Assembly: GCA_022457155.1 (NCBI GenBank)
Contig: JAJGOT010000362.1
Span: forward strand, 216,001-280,000
Reading direction: 5' to 3'
Origin: Cladopsammia gracilis
Lineage: Eukaryota; Cnidaria; Anthozoa; Scleractinia; Dendrophylliidae
DNA: 64,000 nt
The notes under the pieces were generated by a model. It saw only the letters and a list, made by a program, of their open reading frames with translations, was not told the DNA's origin and did not search any database. Below, piece after piece: positions 1-13,409 of the stretch. A program made the translations under genes and the position numbers. Positions within the stretch are counted from its first letter, which is position 1. Each line of letters starts with the position of its first letter.

Positions 1-1000
1 TTACCTTAAACGTAGTCGCATTTCTATAACTCTTGATAGCTTCTTGTAAGATTTCAGCTTACGTTTAGCTTGAACATCTTGTCGCAATCCCAACTGAACG
101 GCGGCCCGCGCGCGATGCGCCCATAAACTGCGTTATCAATCATTCAATGTATTTTCTGTACTAATAACGCGAGACTCTCTGTGTATATAGGGGGCTGTTA
201 AACTAACAACAGTCGACTTTGGGCAGTCAAGAAATTTGATCCTCTGAAAGAGGACTTCTTTAAACACAGGTTACAAAGTTTACGAAGATTGGCTTGTTGA
301 CTGCAAGAGCCATTCACGTTGTGTTTGACTGTTTTGAAAGTTGCATGTTAGAGCTGACAGCGCGGCTAAGCTAGCACACACTACACTGACCCCTAATCTA
401 TCATCGCATCAATGATGAGTAAACGACTATAGGGGTTTTTCTAAGAATTTATTTTCTCGTAGACCGCTGCTATTCGAAGCAAAAAGGAAATTAAAAAAAG
501 GCTTGGGCCGAAAATCATAGAGAGGGATGGCAGATGTAAAGAGCTATCCGTCAAAGGGACCGCTAGTCTTTCGGCGAACTGTTCTGACACCTTTACTACC
601 TGTTCCATCCAGGAAAAAGTCTCTCAAATTCTATTACTGCTTGTAAAGTGGTTTTCGCACTTCGTAATAGATCTGCCACAAGTTTATATTTACAACCGGG
701 CCACATAAGGGGCACGTTTCTCCACGGCGCGGGAATATTGATGTTTTTTTTAGCATGCGCGTTCTTAAATCTCAGGAACGCGTTCTTCAAGTTTATACCC
801 TCGCTTTGCCAAGTATTTGTCAAAACTGTTACGGCAAATGTCGTTCTGTTGATTACTTTTAATTAAAAAATCTCGCATTTGAAGGCTGTTGGCTCACCCT
901 GCCAGCCGATAATAATTAATTTAACTTCGCTTCTCAACAAGCTCGAGCTTTGCTGTTCTAGATCGACACACAAGACAATATACGTCAGGACAACTGTTCG
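1..1000. other. no gene recognised (downstream flank of foxA)
   Basis: Unique-looking DNA without a domain-bearing frame. Short open frames on both strands at 596-866 overlap each other and match nothing I know. A GC-rich patch lies at about 100-120. Confidence 0.6.
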
Positions 1001-1007
1001 TTAAAAA

Positions 1008-1013
1008 TTTATT
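1008..1013 (-). terminator. candidate polyadenylation signal of foxA
   Basis: AATAAA on the minus strand, about 660 bases downstream of the foxA stop codon. It is the first canonical hexamer I found in that interval, so it would imply a 3' UTR of roughly 0.7 kb. A hexamer alone is weak evidence in AT-rich DNA. Confidence 0.35.
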
Positions 1014-1669
1014 TCGTTGAACTAACAAACTGCTGTTTGGGCAAGACTGTAAATTTACAAAACCTTTCCCTGCTTATATAAATAATGGTAAATGTAGTGT
1101 TAAATACACAGTTGATATGCGAACCGCTAACCACCGAAGCAGTCTCGACCGAATAACTCGGTCGTGTGGAACTATTTCTCGCTATTCGTTTGCCCAACAG
1201 TGAAAACCACTAACTAACTTACTATCGATATGACGTTTTGGTTTCGCAACATATGTTTGAAATTTTTAAATTTATCCCAAAAAGTAACTTAAACGATCAC
1301 GTTTTTAGAATAATTCGGTTTCAAAATATTTTGATTTTCTACATTCATTCTTCTTAAAATACTGCGCTATATAATCACAGTGAGCTGGCGACTGAATAAA
1401 ATAGTACAATCTATATTACACTTAATATAATTTTCTTTTTCTTTCATAAAATTTTCTCTGATTTTAAGCGCTACTATTTGCTTCTTTCAGACGAGGGAAA
1501 AAAGTCTATTTGACATATAATCAGCGGAATCACTTTGGAATTTAAGTATTAATTCATATACACTGGCAAAGTGTATCATCAAAGATAACACAATTTACAG
1601 GACGCTCCAGCGCGCCCTGCGGCAGAATTTAAACGTTCCTAGTCCTGAGTCAGGATAAATATGTTCAGT

Positions 1670-2563
1670 TTATGAAAGGTTTGAAAAGCCCGCGATTCCC
1701 GCACAACTTGACGGTGTAAACACACATCCTTGGTAGTAAGGACTTGCTTCTGTTGTGATGGGGTTAGAATCGTATGGTTTAGGCAGTCCTAGAGATGACA
1801 TGCTCATAGAAGAAGACATTCCTGCGGGGTGATACGGGCTGAAATGCATCGGATCGAAGCCTCTGAGATCCGCTTCGTGTTCGGACGCAATGATGTTCTT
1901 GATGGCGAATGGATGGTTAAAAGATTTGTTCATAGACATAGACCCCATTGGACCCATTCCCATGGCTCCCATGGCGCCCATAGCGCTCATAGCGCTGTAA
2001 GGAGACGGTGCAAGAAAGCTAGGAGCACCTAAACTCTTTGGTCCTTGAACTTTCTGGTGATGCATCGACGAGACAACGGGGCTGAGTAAGCCGGGTTTGG
2101 GAAGGTCACTGAGGCTCGGTTTCTTGTCCGCTTTGAAGCGCTTCTGCCGCCGAAGGTAGCAGCCGTTCTCGAACATGTTGCCGCAGTCTGGATGCAGTGT
2201 CCAGTAGCTCCCTTTGCCGGGTCTGTCGGGCGAGCGAGGGACTTTGACGAAGCAGTCGTTGAAGGAGAGACTATGCCGAATGGAGTTCTGCCACCGCTGT
2301 TGGTTTTGTCTGTAGAACGGAAACAGGTCCATTATAAACTGATAGATCTCGCTTAACGTTAGCATCTTGTTTGGCGATTGTTGAATGGCCATCGTGATGA
2401 GAGAAATGTACGAATACGGCGGCTTGGCGTGAGTATAACTGCGGCGGTAGACCTTCTCCTTCGCCTGCTTACTTTTTCCATCGTCCATGGGATGGCCTTG
2501 TGTTTGCGGGTTTCCAACTCCCATAGCGGCTGCTGGATTACCGGGATTCATTGCTTCCATCAT
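1670..2563 (-). CDS. foxA: FoxA (HNF3-type) forkhead transcription factor, single exon
   Basis: Seen: an uninterrupted 297-residue frame from ATG at 2563 to TAA at 1670. Residues about 45-146 form a full forkhead (winged-helix) domain that starts with [19 protein letters not shown] and includes the recognition-helix stretch [18 protein letters not shown] and the wing region with [13 protein letters not shown]. After the domain come a Met/Gly/Ala-rich stretch (about 190-213), HPFAIKNII (217-225), which matches FoxA C-terminal conserved region II, and [12 protein letters not shown] (274-285), which resembles region III. Known of the family: FoxA proteins are nuclear pioneer factors for endoderm and pharynx; in cnidarians they mark the pharynx and blastopore. 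No intron is visible. The start is the first ATG of a clustered MM and gives a full-length N-terminus. A GC-box-like stretch lies upstream at about 2762-2770. The FoxA assignment is firm from the domain plus both C-terminal motifs; expression and function here are inferred. Confidence 0.97.
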   Translation of the reverse strand: MMEAMNPGNPAAAMGVGNPQTQGHPMDDGKSKQAKEKVYRRSYTHAKPPYSYISLITMAIQQSPNKMLTLSEIYQFIMDLFPFYRQNQQRWQNSIRHSLSFNDCFVKVPRSPDRPGKGSYWTLHPDCGNMFENGCYLRRQKRFKADKKPSLSDLPKPGLLSPVVSSMHHQKVQGPKSLGAPSFLAPSPYSAMSAMGAMGAMGMGPMGSMSMNKSFNHPFAIKNIIASEHEADLRGFDPMHFSPYHPAGMSSSMSMSSLGLPKPYDSNPITTEASPYYQGCVFTPSSCAGIAGFSNLS

Positions 2564-2799
2564 GATGTTGACTTTGCGCTATTCCTCAGCAGGTCGCGTC
2601 GATTCTAAACTCTCTCGTAACTGAACTTGGCGAAGTTTCGTACTGTCCCGTAACGTCCTTCTGCCGCGGTGACTAGCGTAGATTACTCTTTCCTCCTAGC
2701 AATAAAGAAGTTTTATTTTTAGTGACAGTGCGTAAACAGGCTTAACGTGACACGTCGGGTAGCCCCGCCCTCCCCATTGTGCCATGGAAAAAGGCCTTT

Positions 2800-5700
2800 G
2801 CAGCCTTTCGCCGTTTATTGACATAGCAGCCTTTGCGACCACCCGTGGGGGACATTTTATTAAAAGTTGTGGGGTCCATTATCGCTTGTCCATCACGAAG
2901 GCTTACAAACAAATTGCCGTTTCATGAATGAGCAAATACAATTATTTCGATAGGACTCTTTATGATTCGGCCCTATCTCGTATCCTTAATGTCAACACTA
3001 TGCAAAGATCACCATACTCGCGGGACAAACTAAACATTAACATGGAAGAAGATGCATAGGTGCTGATATCTTTGAAAGGACAGGAAGGAGAGTTAGATAG
3101 AAGCGGTAAAAGCCCTCTGTCATTACACAACACATTAAAAGCGTTAAAACAGTTCACGTCAAAAAACTGACCGCTCGAAAAAAGGGGGCGCTTAACATTC
3201 TTTTGGAGCATAGATGTAACCTAGGTCCTGTCAGCCTTATGTTGGTCTCCACAATTAGCATAACAACTGCGAACATAAATTCCACAAACAAAAGCAATTA
3301 CCACTGGAATCCGGGATTTTCATTTGCTATGTTTTTCGTATTTTTTTTTCTTCTTCATCTCGCGATTCTCTAGGAAGCGGCTTTGGGGCCAATTGTGCGC
3401 GCGCGTATTTCTGGTTAGAAGGAAGCAGCTGCTTCGCTTTATTGTTGCCATGCGATTTTGCGATCGTTGTACCATACATTGGTATTATCGTTACTTTCGG
3501 TGTATGCATTTTGTTTTGAGTTTGCAAGGCTCATTATCAGGCGCCCGGGAAAAACGCGCAGTGAACGAAAAACACAAAAAATCGCAGTTTTATTTAATAA
3601 GTTTTGCTAAACTGCTGTCAAATTCGACCAATCGCATGGCTTAATTGCCTGAATCGACAATTCACGATCGTCATGCAAGCGAATTTAGGCACAGCACGCA
3701 CACGGTAAATATTTTTATTTAGGATGTTCCTGTTGGTTAACACGGGCTTTTAGCTCGCGATACAAATCAGCGACTTTTTTCTGCGGTCGATTGAGCGCGT
3801 GGGACAGGAGCAAAAATGTAAAATTTTTAGAACCAATTTCTCATTTCCGGAACTGAGGCAATTAATTAACAAATTCGCCTCGCGTCAATCATTTCACAAA
3901 AGCCATTTCCAGGTGCCTCTGACGACAGCTGTAGATTATTATTACCGCGAGGGTTTGAAATGAGTTGAGTGTATTTCTTGCCGCCTAATCTGAACGGGAC
4001 ATATTAAACGCCATATCCTCAATATTTTACGAGTCCGTAAAGACCGTACTAGAAAGGGCCTGAGAATTTGAAATGCAATTAAAAATCTTCTTCTCACGTG
4101 CAGGTTTATACTGCGGGACAATTCCGTCTTCATGAAATGAGCAATCGAACATTATGAAGTATTGATTGTCCAACTTAACACTGCTAGCCCTCGCAAACAT
4201 ATATTATTTGGTTGTTTCCGATTTTCGGTGTTTAAGGATTCTTTTTCTAAATGTTTGCCTCCCCAGGTCTACAATCAATATTCTAGTATTAACGAGCTTT
4301 CTTCAGGGTAACGAGACCGTTTGAACATTTCCACTGGAGTAGTTTCAATAATGCTCAATTTATCATGTTTATTCAATGCCGGCCGACATTATCTGTGTGT
4401 CGAAATGGCTTGCATTGTATACTGTTTGCCGCAATTTAGGTTTTATTGCCCTATCTGGGTCAGCTGAGAAAAGTGCTTTTGTTTAGTCTTGGTAGTTCTT
4501 CCAAGCGCAATATACTGCAGTGGGCCTGAAACCAAACGTGACACCGAAGGATTAGAAAGGACTTTAGAACGACAATTCCTTTAATGCTAAGGGCTTTAAT
4601 GAACGCACAAAACTTAAACTTCGAAGTTGTCTTGCACGATTCCTCATTTAATTGGCCACGCTTTAAAATACCGCAATTCTTTTTGTTGTACCAAGCCGTT
4701 AGTTTAGCCGTGCTTTTCAATGAAGAAAGAAGCCACCCCAATTACGCACGTCATTCTTTGTACGCCGGCTTTCTTTAGAAAATTTAAGTGATGGTTAGAA
4801 CCCTCACAGCCTTATTGAAATAAAATGTGTCCTGGGCTCCGAAGCGTTTATCAGTCATTACTAAAAATCGTTTCCATCACTCTTTTCCTGACTGGTTTGG
4901 TCGAACATTAGGGAGGAATCGAATTTTGCGGTTAAATTTAATTTGTGTGGCACACCTGTCAAGGGTGCTTGCGTTATAACCTTGCTTAATGTTGGTTTTC
5001 TGCTAATCTCGCTAAACTTGTTCCTTTTATTCAATAAGAAAAGGAAATACTCGACAGCCGACGAGCAATTGAAACACGCGACTAATTGGAATGATTTCAC
5101 CTCCAATTGTCCAAGTTTCTGCAAAGTTTTCATTAATTTTTACGCTTCTTCAATGGCCACACATCCCAACCCCGCCAAAAATTAATATCATCTACTTTAG
5201 ACCGAACCGGCTAAAGAACCGCGATTATAATACGAATTTTCGCGACTTCTCGCTTTAGATTTTCGCGAAATAAATAGGTTATTTCATTTTTCTAATAAGG
5301 AAGAGAGCTGTCAACTTTGGAAAGTTTCCCTTCTGTTTGAAAAATGAGCTTAAAATTTAATATGTCTTATGCGACTTTTGAAAGGTAAACAACTGGCAAC
5401 GCTATTAGGATGGAGTAAAGAGTTTTGCCATTAACTGCTATGGAAATTTATGACAAAAGTCGTTGCGTTCATACAAATTATTTGCCTTGCCCTGAAATCG
5501 GTTAACACGACCTAAAATAATCTTATCTGGCCCTATAAATTATAGTGAAAAAGCGAGTAAATATTTCGTAGTTTATAAAGCAGCCACATGAAGACCTGAA
5601 TGGTCGAGTGTTTGTTATTCGTATACTGAGAGAATGAAAGAAACGTTTAAACGATTAAGTGAATATTTTATGGTCGAAGTTGCTTAAAGGAAATCCATTT

Positions 5701-8700
5701 AGGAGGTGGCCATAAGAACGCGATAAGAGGCAGTTGAAGCCTAGGAGGTATTTTTAAACCCACGTTTGACAGTTTTTCTGCGTGCAGGAAAAGGAAAAAT
5801 TCGTGAAATTCTGTGGTAGCTAATTCAAGCTAACAAGCGCGATGATAGACATATCGATAGTGATCCGCAAGATATACAGAGGTCTCTAAATATTTGAGGT
5901 ATCCGGTAGAATGTCAGCAAGCAACCTAAAACCGTGTCTTTAGAGAAGCTTTAGAGCAACACCCATCGATTGAACGAAGTCGCGGCGTAATTTGAAATTC
6001 ATTGTGTTTGCTTGGCGCGTAAACTGGCATAAACCATATTGAACAGGCGATGTTCGGTTATGCGACTTCAGGCGCAAATAACTACAGTTATATCGGATTT
6101 TGATCTTCAGATTCGATGACAAAAAGTAAAGATATCTGTTTGCCCTGAGGCGCTTAATTACGAAGTACTTAACAACCTCTTTATAAATCAACCTTTAATC
6201 CTTTTAGAAAATCTTTCAGTAGAAAACACAGTGCTCAACCCCTTAACCGTTCAACCGATTCACCGCAGTCAATGGCTTTAAAGTTCATTTTAGTGGTCCT
6301 AACAAAATGCGATATCAAGCTTAAACACAACAGCAGGACCGTTCTGTGTTTTCTTCGATTTAGTTTAGTATACAGTTAGCTTTCTTCAGCACACAATCAT
6401 ATCAAATTTACAAACACGGCTCGACAAAACAGTCCAAATATTGGACCGAGAAAAAAATGAAAACACAACAAGTTATATAGAATTGCTTACATAACAAGTA
6501 GAACTTCTAAACGAAAACGTATTTTGCCGTGAGAAAACTGCGAGCGTTTTTTACCTACGAAACCTAGTTTGTGCATTAAGTAAAAACAGGAAAATAGATT
6601 TTCGTCAGTTGGTTTGGGAAGACGTTTTCAGTTATCTTAACCGCTACATATGGGGAGTGAACATTTACCCTTTGAATTTGCATTTCTCAAGCTACGAGTC
6701 AAGATTTACTTTGGTTCGTGTTGTACTTTCTTAACTGTTCAAACTTACACGGCGGCAAACTTATCAACATTTAACAACCAGCAGACCCCTTGTTTACTCT
6801 CTGGCGCTAGCAAGCCTAGCGCAACGTCTTCACTAAACTGTTACCTATGTTTCTCTTCTAGGCTATTAAGTTTTCAATTGTTATAAAACACATTATCGGC
6901 TCCCGAGTTACTACAGACAGTTTTTGTACATAAAAAATACGTTAGGAAATTGCGGAAAAACCGTGAGCTTACCTTTAGAGTTATAGTTTAACTTTTTGTT
7001 TGTTTTCAGTAAAATATCTTTTCTCTTACAGTTCTGATTCCCCTGTGTTGGGTTATGAACTCTTGTATTTCTTATAAGTCGCTAGCTGACCTTAAAACTG
7101 ACTTGGAAGCTGTAAAAGTCCCCCTTTATAAACTAGCCTTTGTGATAACAGTAGCTTCCTACAAAATAACCTCGTCCAATTAAAATTCACAAGCGCCTTA
7201 AGCAAACCTCCCCTGGTCGATAACGATTGGTTAATGGCAATCGTATTTTCATGCTAAACATTTCACTTTTCTTGACACTTGGTCAATGTTTGACTTGTCT
7301 CGTTTTTTTACGTATTGTTCCTCCGCTCAGATTTAGAAGTTTGGTCGTTTTCCCGTCAATGTTCAACTCAGTCGCTTTGTTGTTTATTTGTCACGTAATG
7401 ATTTTTTCTTTGTCGGCAAAGCTTATTTTTGTTTTCAATGAAACACTGGCATATTTGCGGCTCAAACATATTCAAGTGTACCAACAAAGAAAACCGAAGT
7501 CGATTATTTTTCCTCAGATTAGCTAAATAAAACTTTTTTTTACTGTCAGTCACTACCCTTGCTATCTGTAATTGCAAAGAGATTAACCCAAGACACTTTA
7601 TCAACGCTTCTAAATCCAGTCTCATATGTGGAATTCTCATTAAAACTACTAAAAAAATTATTGCTTTTTTCCCTTTTCTTGTTTTCTTATAAATGCGTAA
7701 TATAACAAGTTAGAATTGTGCGCCCGTGGTTTTGTTAAACAAACAGATTTATTAAGCGTATTGGTAGTTCGGGAAACACACTGCCTCTAATACTATTTCA
7801 TTATTCTTTTCATAAACTCTTTTATGTGTGGTTACCGCGATAAGGTGAAAGAAAAATAGTTTTTAATGAGACTTAAGCCCCAGGTGAATAACCGATTAAG
7901 AAGGTCTTAAACATTAACTGTGTACTTGGGAAAAATTGAAAACTCGTTGTATTTGGCTTGAAAAAACGATCGTCATAATTTTAAGAGATTGCAACGTGTC
8001 TTTGTTTGTTTACTCAAATCAGAAGTCGTTTTGACGCAGAAGAGTGACAAGTCGCAATCCCATGAAAGATATGTCGAAATAAACCTCAAAATTTTCATTA
8101 TCGTAAATTACCATCGGCTATACTCTAACATTTCCCAAACGGTTGCCCTTGGAAACAGAAAATTTTCTTGCGTAAAGGTTCTTCCACTCTCTTTTTAAAT
8201 TCATAGTGTAAATAAACATGATTCGTCCGAAGTGAACCTATTTCCTCGTTACCAACATTACTACTTGTCGTTCTGCTTTATCCGCGAGCGCAATTTTTGG
8301 GCATTTTCTTACTTTGCCAAATCTGATTTATTCAAAGCAATCCATTTTGCCATTAACAGATCCATGACGAAGCTAATCGCGACCAAGTTAATTTTACAGA
8401 AATTTTAGTTCATTTGCCGGTTAAAGATTTTGTTCGCCTTAACTCGTGCTCTGAAGTGAGGCGTGGGTTTCTTATCTGTTTTTATTCGCCGCGTGGCGAG
8501 ACAAAAAACGTGTTTTCGGTATTAATCGCCTTTGACACCTGTTAATTTCAAGGCTGATAACCTTGACTTGAAAACTCAAAAGATACAACGGTTTTGCGCG
8601 GCTGAAAACTAACCCTCGATCATTGTAGGAACGCATTGTTCTTTTATGGCTTGGAAGGTAAGACGGACGTAACAAACAGCCAAGAAAGAGGAAAACAACG

Positions 8701-9179
8701 TTTCCAAAATAACTTTCGTCTTTATCTCATTTGAACAGATTTATCGGTTCTTTTGTAACACTGTAAATGAGTCCAAACATTAATGTCGGAAAGAAACGAA
8801 ATTAATTTCAGCAGCTTTGTTCCGAACACCGTTTTATGCTGTTTTACATTTTTTGGTGTTTCATTATTAGAACTTATGCAATTCTTTGTTATTCCGTCTT
8901 GCTAGAAAACAAAAGAGTGTTTACACAGCCTTTCGCTTGAAAAGACGCGCGGTTAATACTTTGTCGATCGCCTCTGGTTACGTTCTTGTCTTAGTGGGTA
9001 ACATGAGAATTTCGTCCCAGATAACAGCTTGTCCATTATCCCACTGCTAAGATCAAAAAGTGAAAACCAAAAATTCAACTCAGTTGCAAATTATCGAAAA
9101 CAAAACAGCGCCACATGAAAGTAGTGCTCATTAACTTTCATTCAAATGTCACAACGTAGAATTTCGCCCAGGGACATAT
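2800..9179. other. exon-free interval upstream of foxA
   Basis: About 6.4 kb of mostly single-copy-looking AT-rich DNA without strong repeats or domain-bearing frames. As the immediate 5' flank of foxA it is the natural place for its promoter and enhancers, but no element can be named from the sequence alone. Confidence 0.5.
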
Positions 9180-9482
9180 TAACTCTTTCACTCCCAGAGT
9201 CTGAACTATGAAGACATGAACTATTGTTCTAACTTTTGAGTCTGTGGATGAAATCCTATGGTGTGACCATTCAAATGAAACCTCTTCAGCAGTACTTTTG
9301 CATCAGGTACCATTTGTTCTAACTTTTGAGTCTGTGGATGAAATCCTATGGTGTGACCATTCAAATGAAACCTCTTCAGCAGTACTTTTGCATGGTACAA
9401 TTTGTTTTTAAGTACCTTTCAGAATGAAATTTGGCATTTTTCTGGATTTTGATGTTCGGCACTCTTGGGAGTTAACGGGTTA
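9180..9482 (-). mobile_element. TTAA element with 88-bp units, copy 1 (two units, reverse orientation)
   Basis: Starts AACTCTTTCACTCCCAGAGT and ends CTCTTGGGAGTTAACGGG, imperfect terminal inverted repeats. Two internal units are exactly 88 bp apart (the GTAC at 9307 and 9395). This family has TTAA at its ends and termini reading CCCTTTCACTCCC, as in piggyBac-type MITEs. No coding capacity. Confidence 0.85.
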
Positions 9483-10140
9483 ACCTAACGGGACTGAACA
9501 GGGTGAACACTTCTGCTCCATAAAACAAATCGCGTGTAACGTGGTTGTAACATAAGTAAGTGTGGCCATTCAGTTACTGAGAAGCTATTAAAAAGGGAAA
9601 AAAGTGACTAAGGACTTAAAACTGGAGCGTTCTCGCTGAATATTTTACTAAAACGTCACAAAGAGCAATAAATTAAAAGGTAATAAATACTATGACTTGA
9701 GGCGGAGGAATGACTAAAATGACTTGTGTTGTTTTCTTGCTGATCTGTTAATACATGATCTCGGTTACATAGTTTCGAATCTTTGTGCATTTGAACGTTC
9801 TGCAAGTCTACAACTAACTCAGAAAATGAAAACGTTTTTCATTTTCTTTGAGTGTACCAACACGGATCACATGACAAAATGAGTTGGGTTTCGCGGGGGC
9901 GAAGTCTATAAACCACGTAATTTATTCCTCTGTAACATTTTTTTCACAGAGCATCATTGTAACTTCTAGATACAAAGATTTCAAAATCAAAGCGTAAAAA
10001 GAATACTGGCTTGACTCACCGGTTTGGCACCGAATGTCTCGTGTAAAAACAAGACTCTATATTCTCAAATGCAAATCAACAGGTGTCAGGTATAAAAAAA
10101 CTTATTTAAAATTTTGAATTCTGGTTAGGGCTTCAGATGA

Positions 10141-10309
10141 AGAAATAAAAAACGCGCGAGTGCATTATTGAGTTATATAAGCACGCGGAGAAGTGCAGAG
10201 AAGCACGAGCCAAAGGCGAGTGCTTCTCGCACTTCTCGAGTGTTCTTAAAAATTCCCAAGTGCTTATATAACTCAACAATGCACGAGGAACAAGTTTTTT
10301 ATTTCTTTT
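10141..10309. repeat. foldback (inverted-repeat) element
   Basis: Left arm AAGAAATAAAAAACGCGCGA followed by GTGCATTATTGAGTTATATA pairs with the right arm ending TTTTTTATTTCTTTT, giving arms of about 45 bp with a few mismatches. A smaller internal hairpin (GAAGTGC / GCACTTC) and a third partial arm at about 10348-10376 are also present. This is probably a small non-autonomous DNA element. Confidence 0.7.
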
Positions 10310-10656
10310 ATAAAATAAAAACGGTTATAATGAACCTTACGTCACGCGAGTGCTTTATCGAGTTATAATGAACTCGGTTTAACCAATCCTAGCGCACGCA
10401 TTTCCTTGAGCATTTTATAATACCTATTCAACGTTGAACCCATCTAAGTGCTACAGAAATACATTAAAATGCTTTGAATCGTGTAAGTTCTAAAAGCCAG
10501 CCTCTTCAGTGAGATACAGACGGCTCGAGTTTTATTTGCGTTGAAATATCTCGGGATACTAAATTTTTAATCCAAATATACAGCATGCAATATCATGAAT
10601 GATTATATTATTATTAACTGAATCTAGAAAACTATTGTAACTTACCATATGATTTT

Positions 10657-10877
10657 GACCCTTAAACTCCCAAGAGTGCCAAAAAATAGAATTTCAAGAA
10701 AAACCCCAAAGTTCATTTTGTAAAATGTTGAAAAACAAATGCTACCGTGCAAAAGTACTGCCGAAGAGGTTTCATTTGAATGGTCCGTGACACCATAGGA
10801 TTTCGTCGAGAGACTCAAAAGTTATAACTACACTACATGTCTCCATAATTCAGTGACTCTGGGATTGAAAGGGTTAA
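10657..10877 (+). mobile_element. TTAA element with 88-bp units, copy 2 (one unit)
   Basis: Begins CCCTTAAACTCCCAAGAGTG and ends CTCTGGGATTGAAAGGGTTAA. It contains a single unit (TGCAAAAGTACTGC, then GGTTTCATTTGAATGGTC). Immediately downstream lies an extra segment that is also found after the copy at 36.4 kb (see 10878-10975). Confidence 0.85.
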
Positions 10878-10975
10878 TGGCAATGTTTCCTTACCATGAA
10901 GTGAATCTGGATGTGTGGTGCTTAGTTTGCTCACACTACATGTCTTCATAATTGACTTTGAGAGTGAAAGAATTG
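10878..10975 (+). repeat. extension segment shared with 37024-37112, ending in a second terminus-like sequence
   Basis: GGCAATGTTTCCTTACCATG through TGGTGCTTAGTTTGCTCACA is nearly identical to the sequence after the element at 37023. It ends in CACTACATGTCTTCATAATTG, then GAGAGTGAAAGAATT, which mimics the element's own right end. This suggests a longer composite form of the element with a duplicated terminus. Confidence 0.7.
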
Positions 10976-11357
10976 ATCTATCAACTTTGTCAGAAGCACT
11001 TTGTTTATTCATTGACTTTGGATAAAAGCCCTTCATGATATAACATAACATGTTAAATATTTGCCGAATTATTCAAACTCTGATAGAGAAATGAGTGCAT
11101 CTACCTTCGATATTCTTTGACAAATACAACACAACAATAAATCAGAACAGGTTGCTTTATGCAACAAAAAGAGCCCAAAGATATTTGTCGCAACATTTGA
11201 TACTGAGGCAGAAGTAACAAAATATTCTTTAGCTTTCTTAAACAAAAGAATTGGTTATTTTCAGGCTAAAACTGACCTGAACTTCCTTTAACTAACACAG
11301 GACATTCATGGTTATTTGTTTGTATAGCAGTTTGACCACGTGCCGGCGGCGCTCCTT

Positions 11358-11664
11358 GACCCTTCAACTCCCACGAGTGCCAAAAATAAAAATAGAAGAA
11401 AAAATCCCAAATTTCATTTTGTAAAATATTGAAAAACAAATGGAACTATGCAAAAGGACTGCCAAAGAGGTTTCATTTGAATGGTCACACCATAGGATTT
11501 CATCCACAGACTGAAAAGTTAGAACAAATTGTACCATGCAAAAGTACTGCCAAAGAGGTTTCATTTGAATGGTCACATGTACACCATAGGATTTCATCAA
11601 CAGACTCAAAAGTTATAACTACACTACATGTCTCCATAATTGACTCTGGGAGTGAAAGGGTTAA
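11358..11664 (+). mobile_element. TTAA element with 88-bp units, copy 3 (two units)
   Basis: Begins CCCTTCAACTCCCACGAGTG and ends TGACTCTGGGAGTGAAAGGG then TTAA. Unit landmarks lie at 11443 and 11531, exactly 88 bp apart. The short open frames here are fragments of the repeat and not genes. Confidence 0.88.
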
Positions 11665-12712
11665 TTACAATTTCATTGTCAGGAAAAATAACCTTATATA
11701 ATCGTACCATTTTTTCATTTCATTGATCATTTTTCGAGAGACCAACGTGACTGCATCTTGTAATATAAAGCTTAACTGGCGCAAAGTTTCTTCTCTCAAC
11801 ACTATTTTAGCTGACAATCAACACAGGATTTTTTTCTTGAAAAATGAAGAATAAAAGAAAATTCTCATCAGTGACCGACTTTATAGTGATTTCTCTTCAG
11901 TTTCAATTCTAACACGTTTTCAAGCAAACAGGCGACAAGAATAAATGACAGTCATCAACTTGTGACATAGTCTTGAAGCAGCGCCAAAATTTAAGAGCTG
12001 ATATTAACTGAGGAAATAAATAGCATTTTAATGGCAGTACTCTTTATTTCAAACAAGGTGTTATTAGCTGAAGGTAGTTATAGAACAGGTAAAACTAATG
12101 ATGTATATATGCAAAATTGAAAGTTTCTTCTATCCCCATCCCACATGATTTCGAAACGAAAGGAACTGACCTTGTGTTAAGTTTGATAAATGTAAAGTCT
12201 ACAATCCAATGAGACCAAGGCAACTATAAATTATCATGAATAAAATCTTATTCCTCTCTATATTATCGCTCAACGGTCAAGATGAGAGACATGAGACATT
12301 GCTTTGGTAAATCACGAGATCTCACGAGCAAAGACTAACAAGCCTGAATAATGTGAAAGTCAATTCGAGTAAAATTGGTCTGGGGTTGATCTAAATGCTA
12401 GTATTCGCTTGTCGCATTCGTGCAAACGTACTCTTGATATTGTATAAAATTAATTTTAAAACATTTGACACATCTCATTTACCAATTGCTAAGCCATTGA
12501 CAATTGTAGGTAGGCACGCAAAATCGAAATTGAGTTCATAGTGCATGACTACTGATGCCTTCTTCATATATCTCGTGACTATTTTATCTAGAAGCATGAA
12601 GCTGGCCCAGTAAGAGAGTGTAGTGAAACTTTTAATTCAGATTTTGCTCAATGAAAATCCATTTTCTTGTATGTCCTTTTCTTTGCATATAAATGACAAT
12701 AGATATGGTCAA

Positions 12713-12910
12713 TTAACTCTTTCGCTCCCAGAGTCAATAATGGAGACATGTCGTGTAGTTCTAACTTTTGAGTCTGTGGACGAAATCGTTTGGTGTGACC
12801 ATTTGAATATCAGTAAACCTCTTTGAAAGTACTTTTGCATGGTACTATTTGTTTCAATGTCAATATTTTACAAAATTAAATTTAGGATTTTCTTGAATTT
12901 TGATGTTCAT
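12713..12910 (-). mobile_element. TTAA element with 88-bp units, copy 4 (one unit, reverse, 5' end eroded)
   Basis: Begins TTAACTCTTTCGCTCCCAGAG, with one unit in reverse orientation. It fades after ATTTTCTTGAATTTTGATGT near 12,910 without a clear terminus. Confidence 0.8.
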
Positions 12911-13409
12911 TTCTTTGAATATGTTCCGGTTATATCCTCAAGCAATGAATGACAGCCGCCTTATAGCTTGTAAGTTTGTACGTGATCTCTTGAACCAAGT
13001 CAAAATGAAACAGTAAAATATTTCAAGGTTCAATGTTAATACAGGACTCAACCAGCAGGTGGTTTCTTTCGTTTAAAGCTGATTCACTCCCAAAATTACG
13101 AAAGGGAACTGAATATGAAATTTGAAAGACTTATCAGTTAGTTGCTAATTAATATATTTACCCACATTAATCACCTACGAACACTTCACACGTCCCTACA
13201 AAGAGTAAAATAATTTTGAATATGAAAACAAATGCTCTAATTTATGTATTACGGTGATTTTAAAGGTGATTTTTCTGCTGATATTTAACTGTCTAAGAAC
13301 AAAGAAGAACACAAGTGCACCTCCGATATACGCGTAATTCTACCATGATAGCATTTTATTGACTCACGTGAAGCACCTGGATACCTTAAATGAGGCTCAA
13401 GTTAAGATA

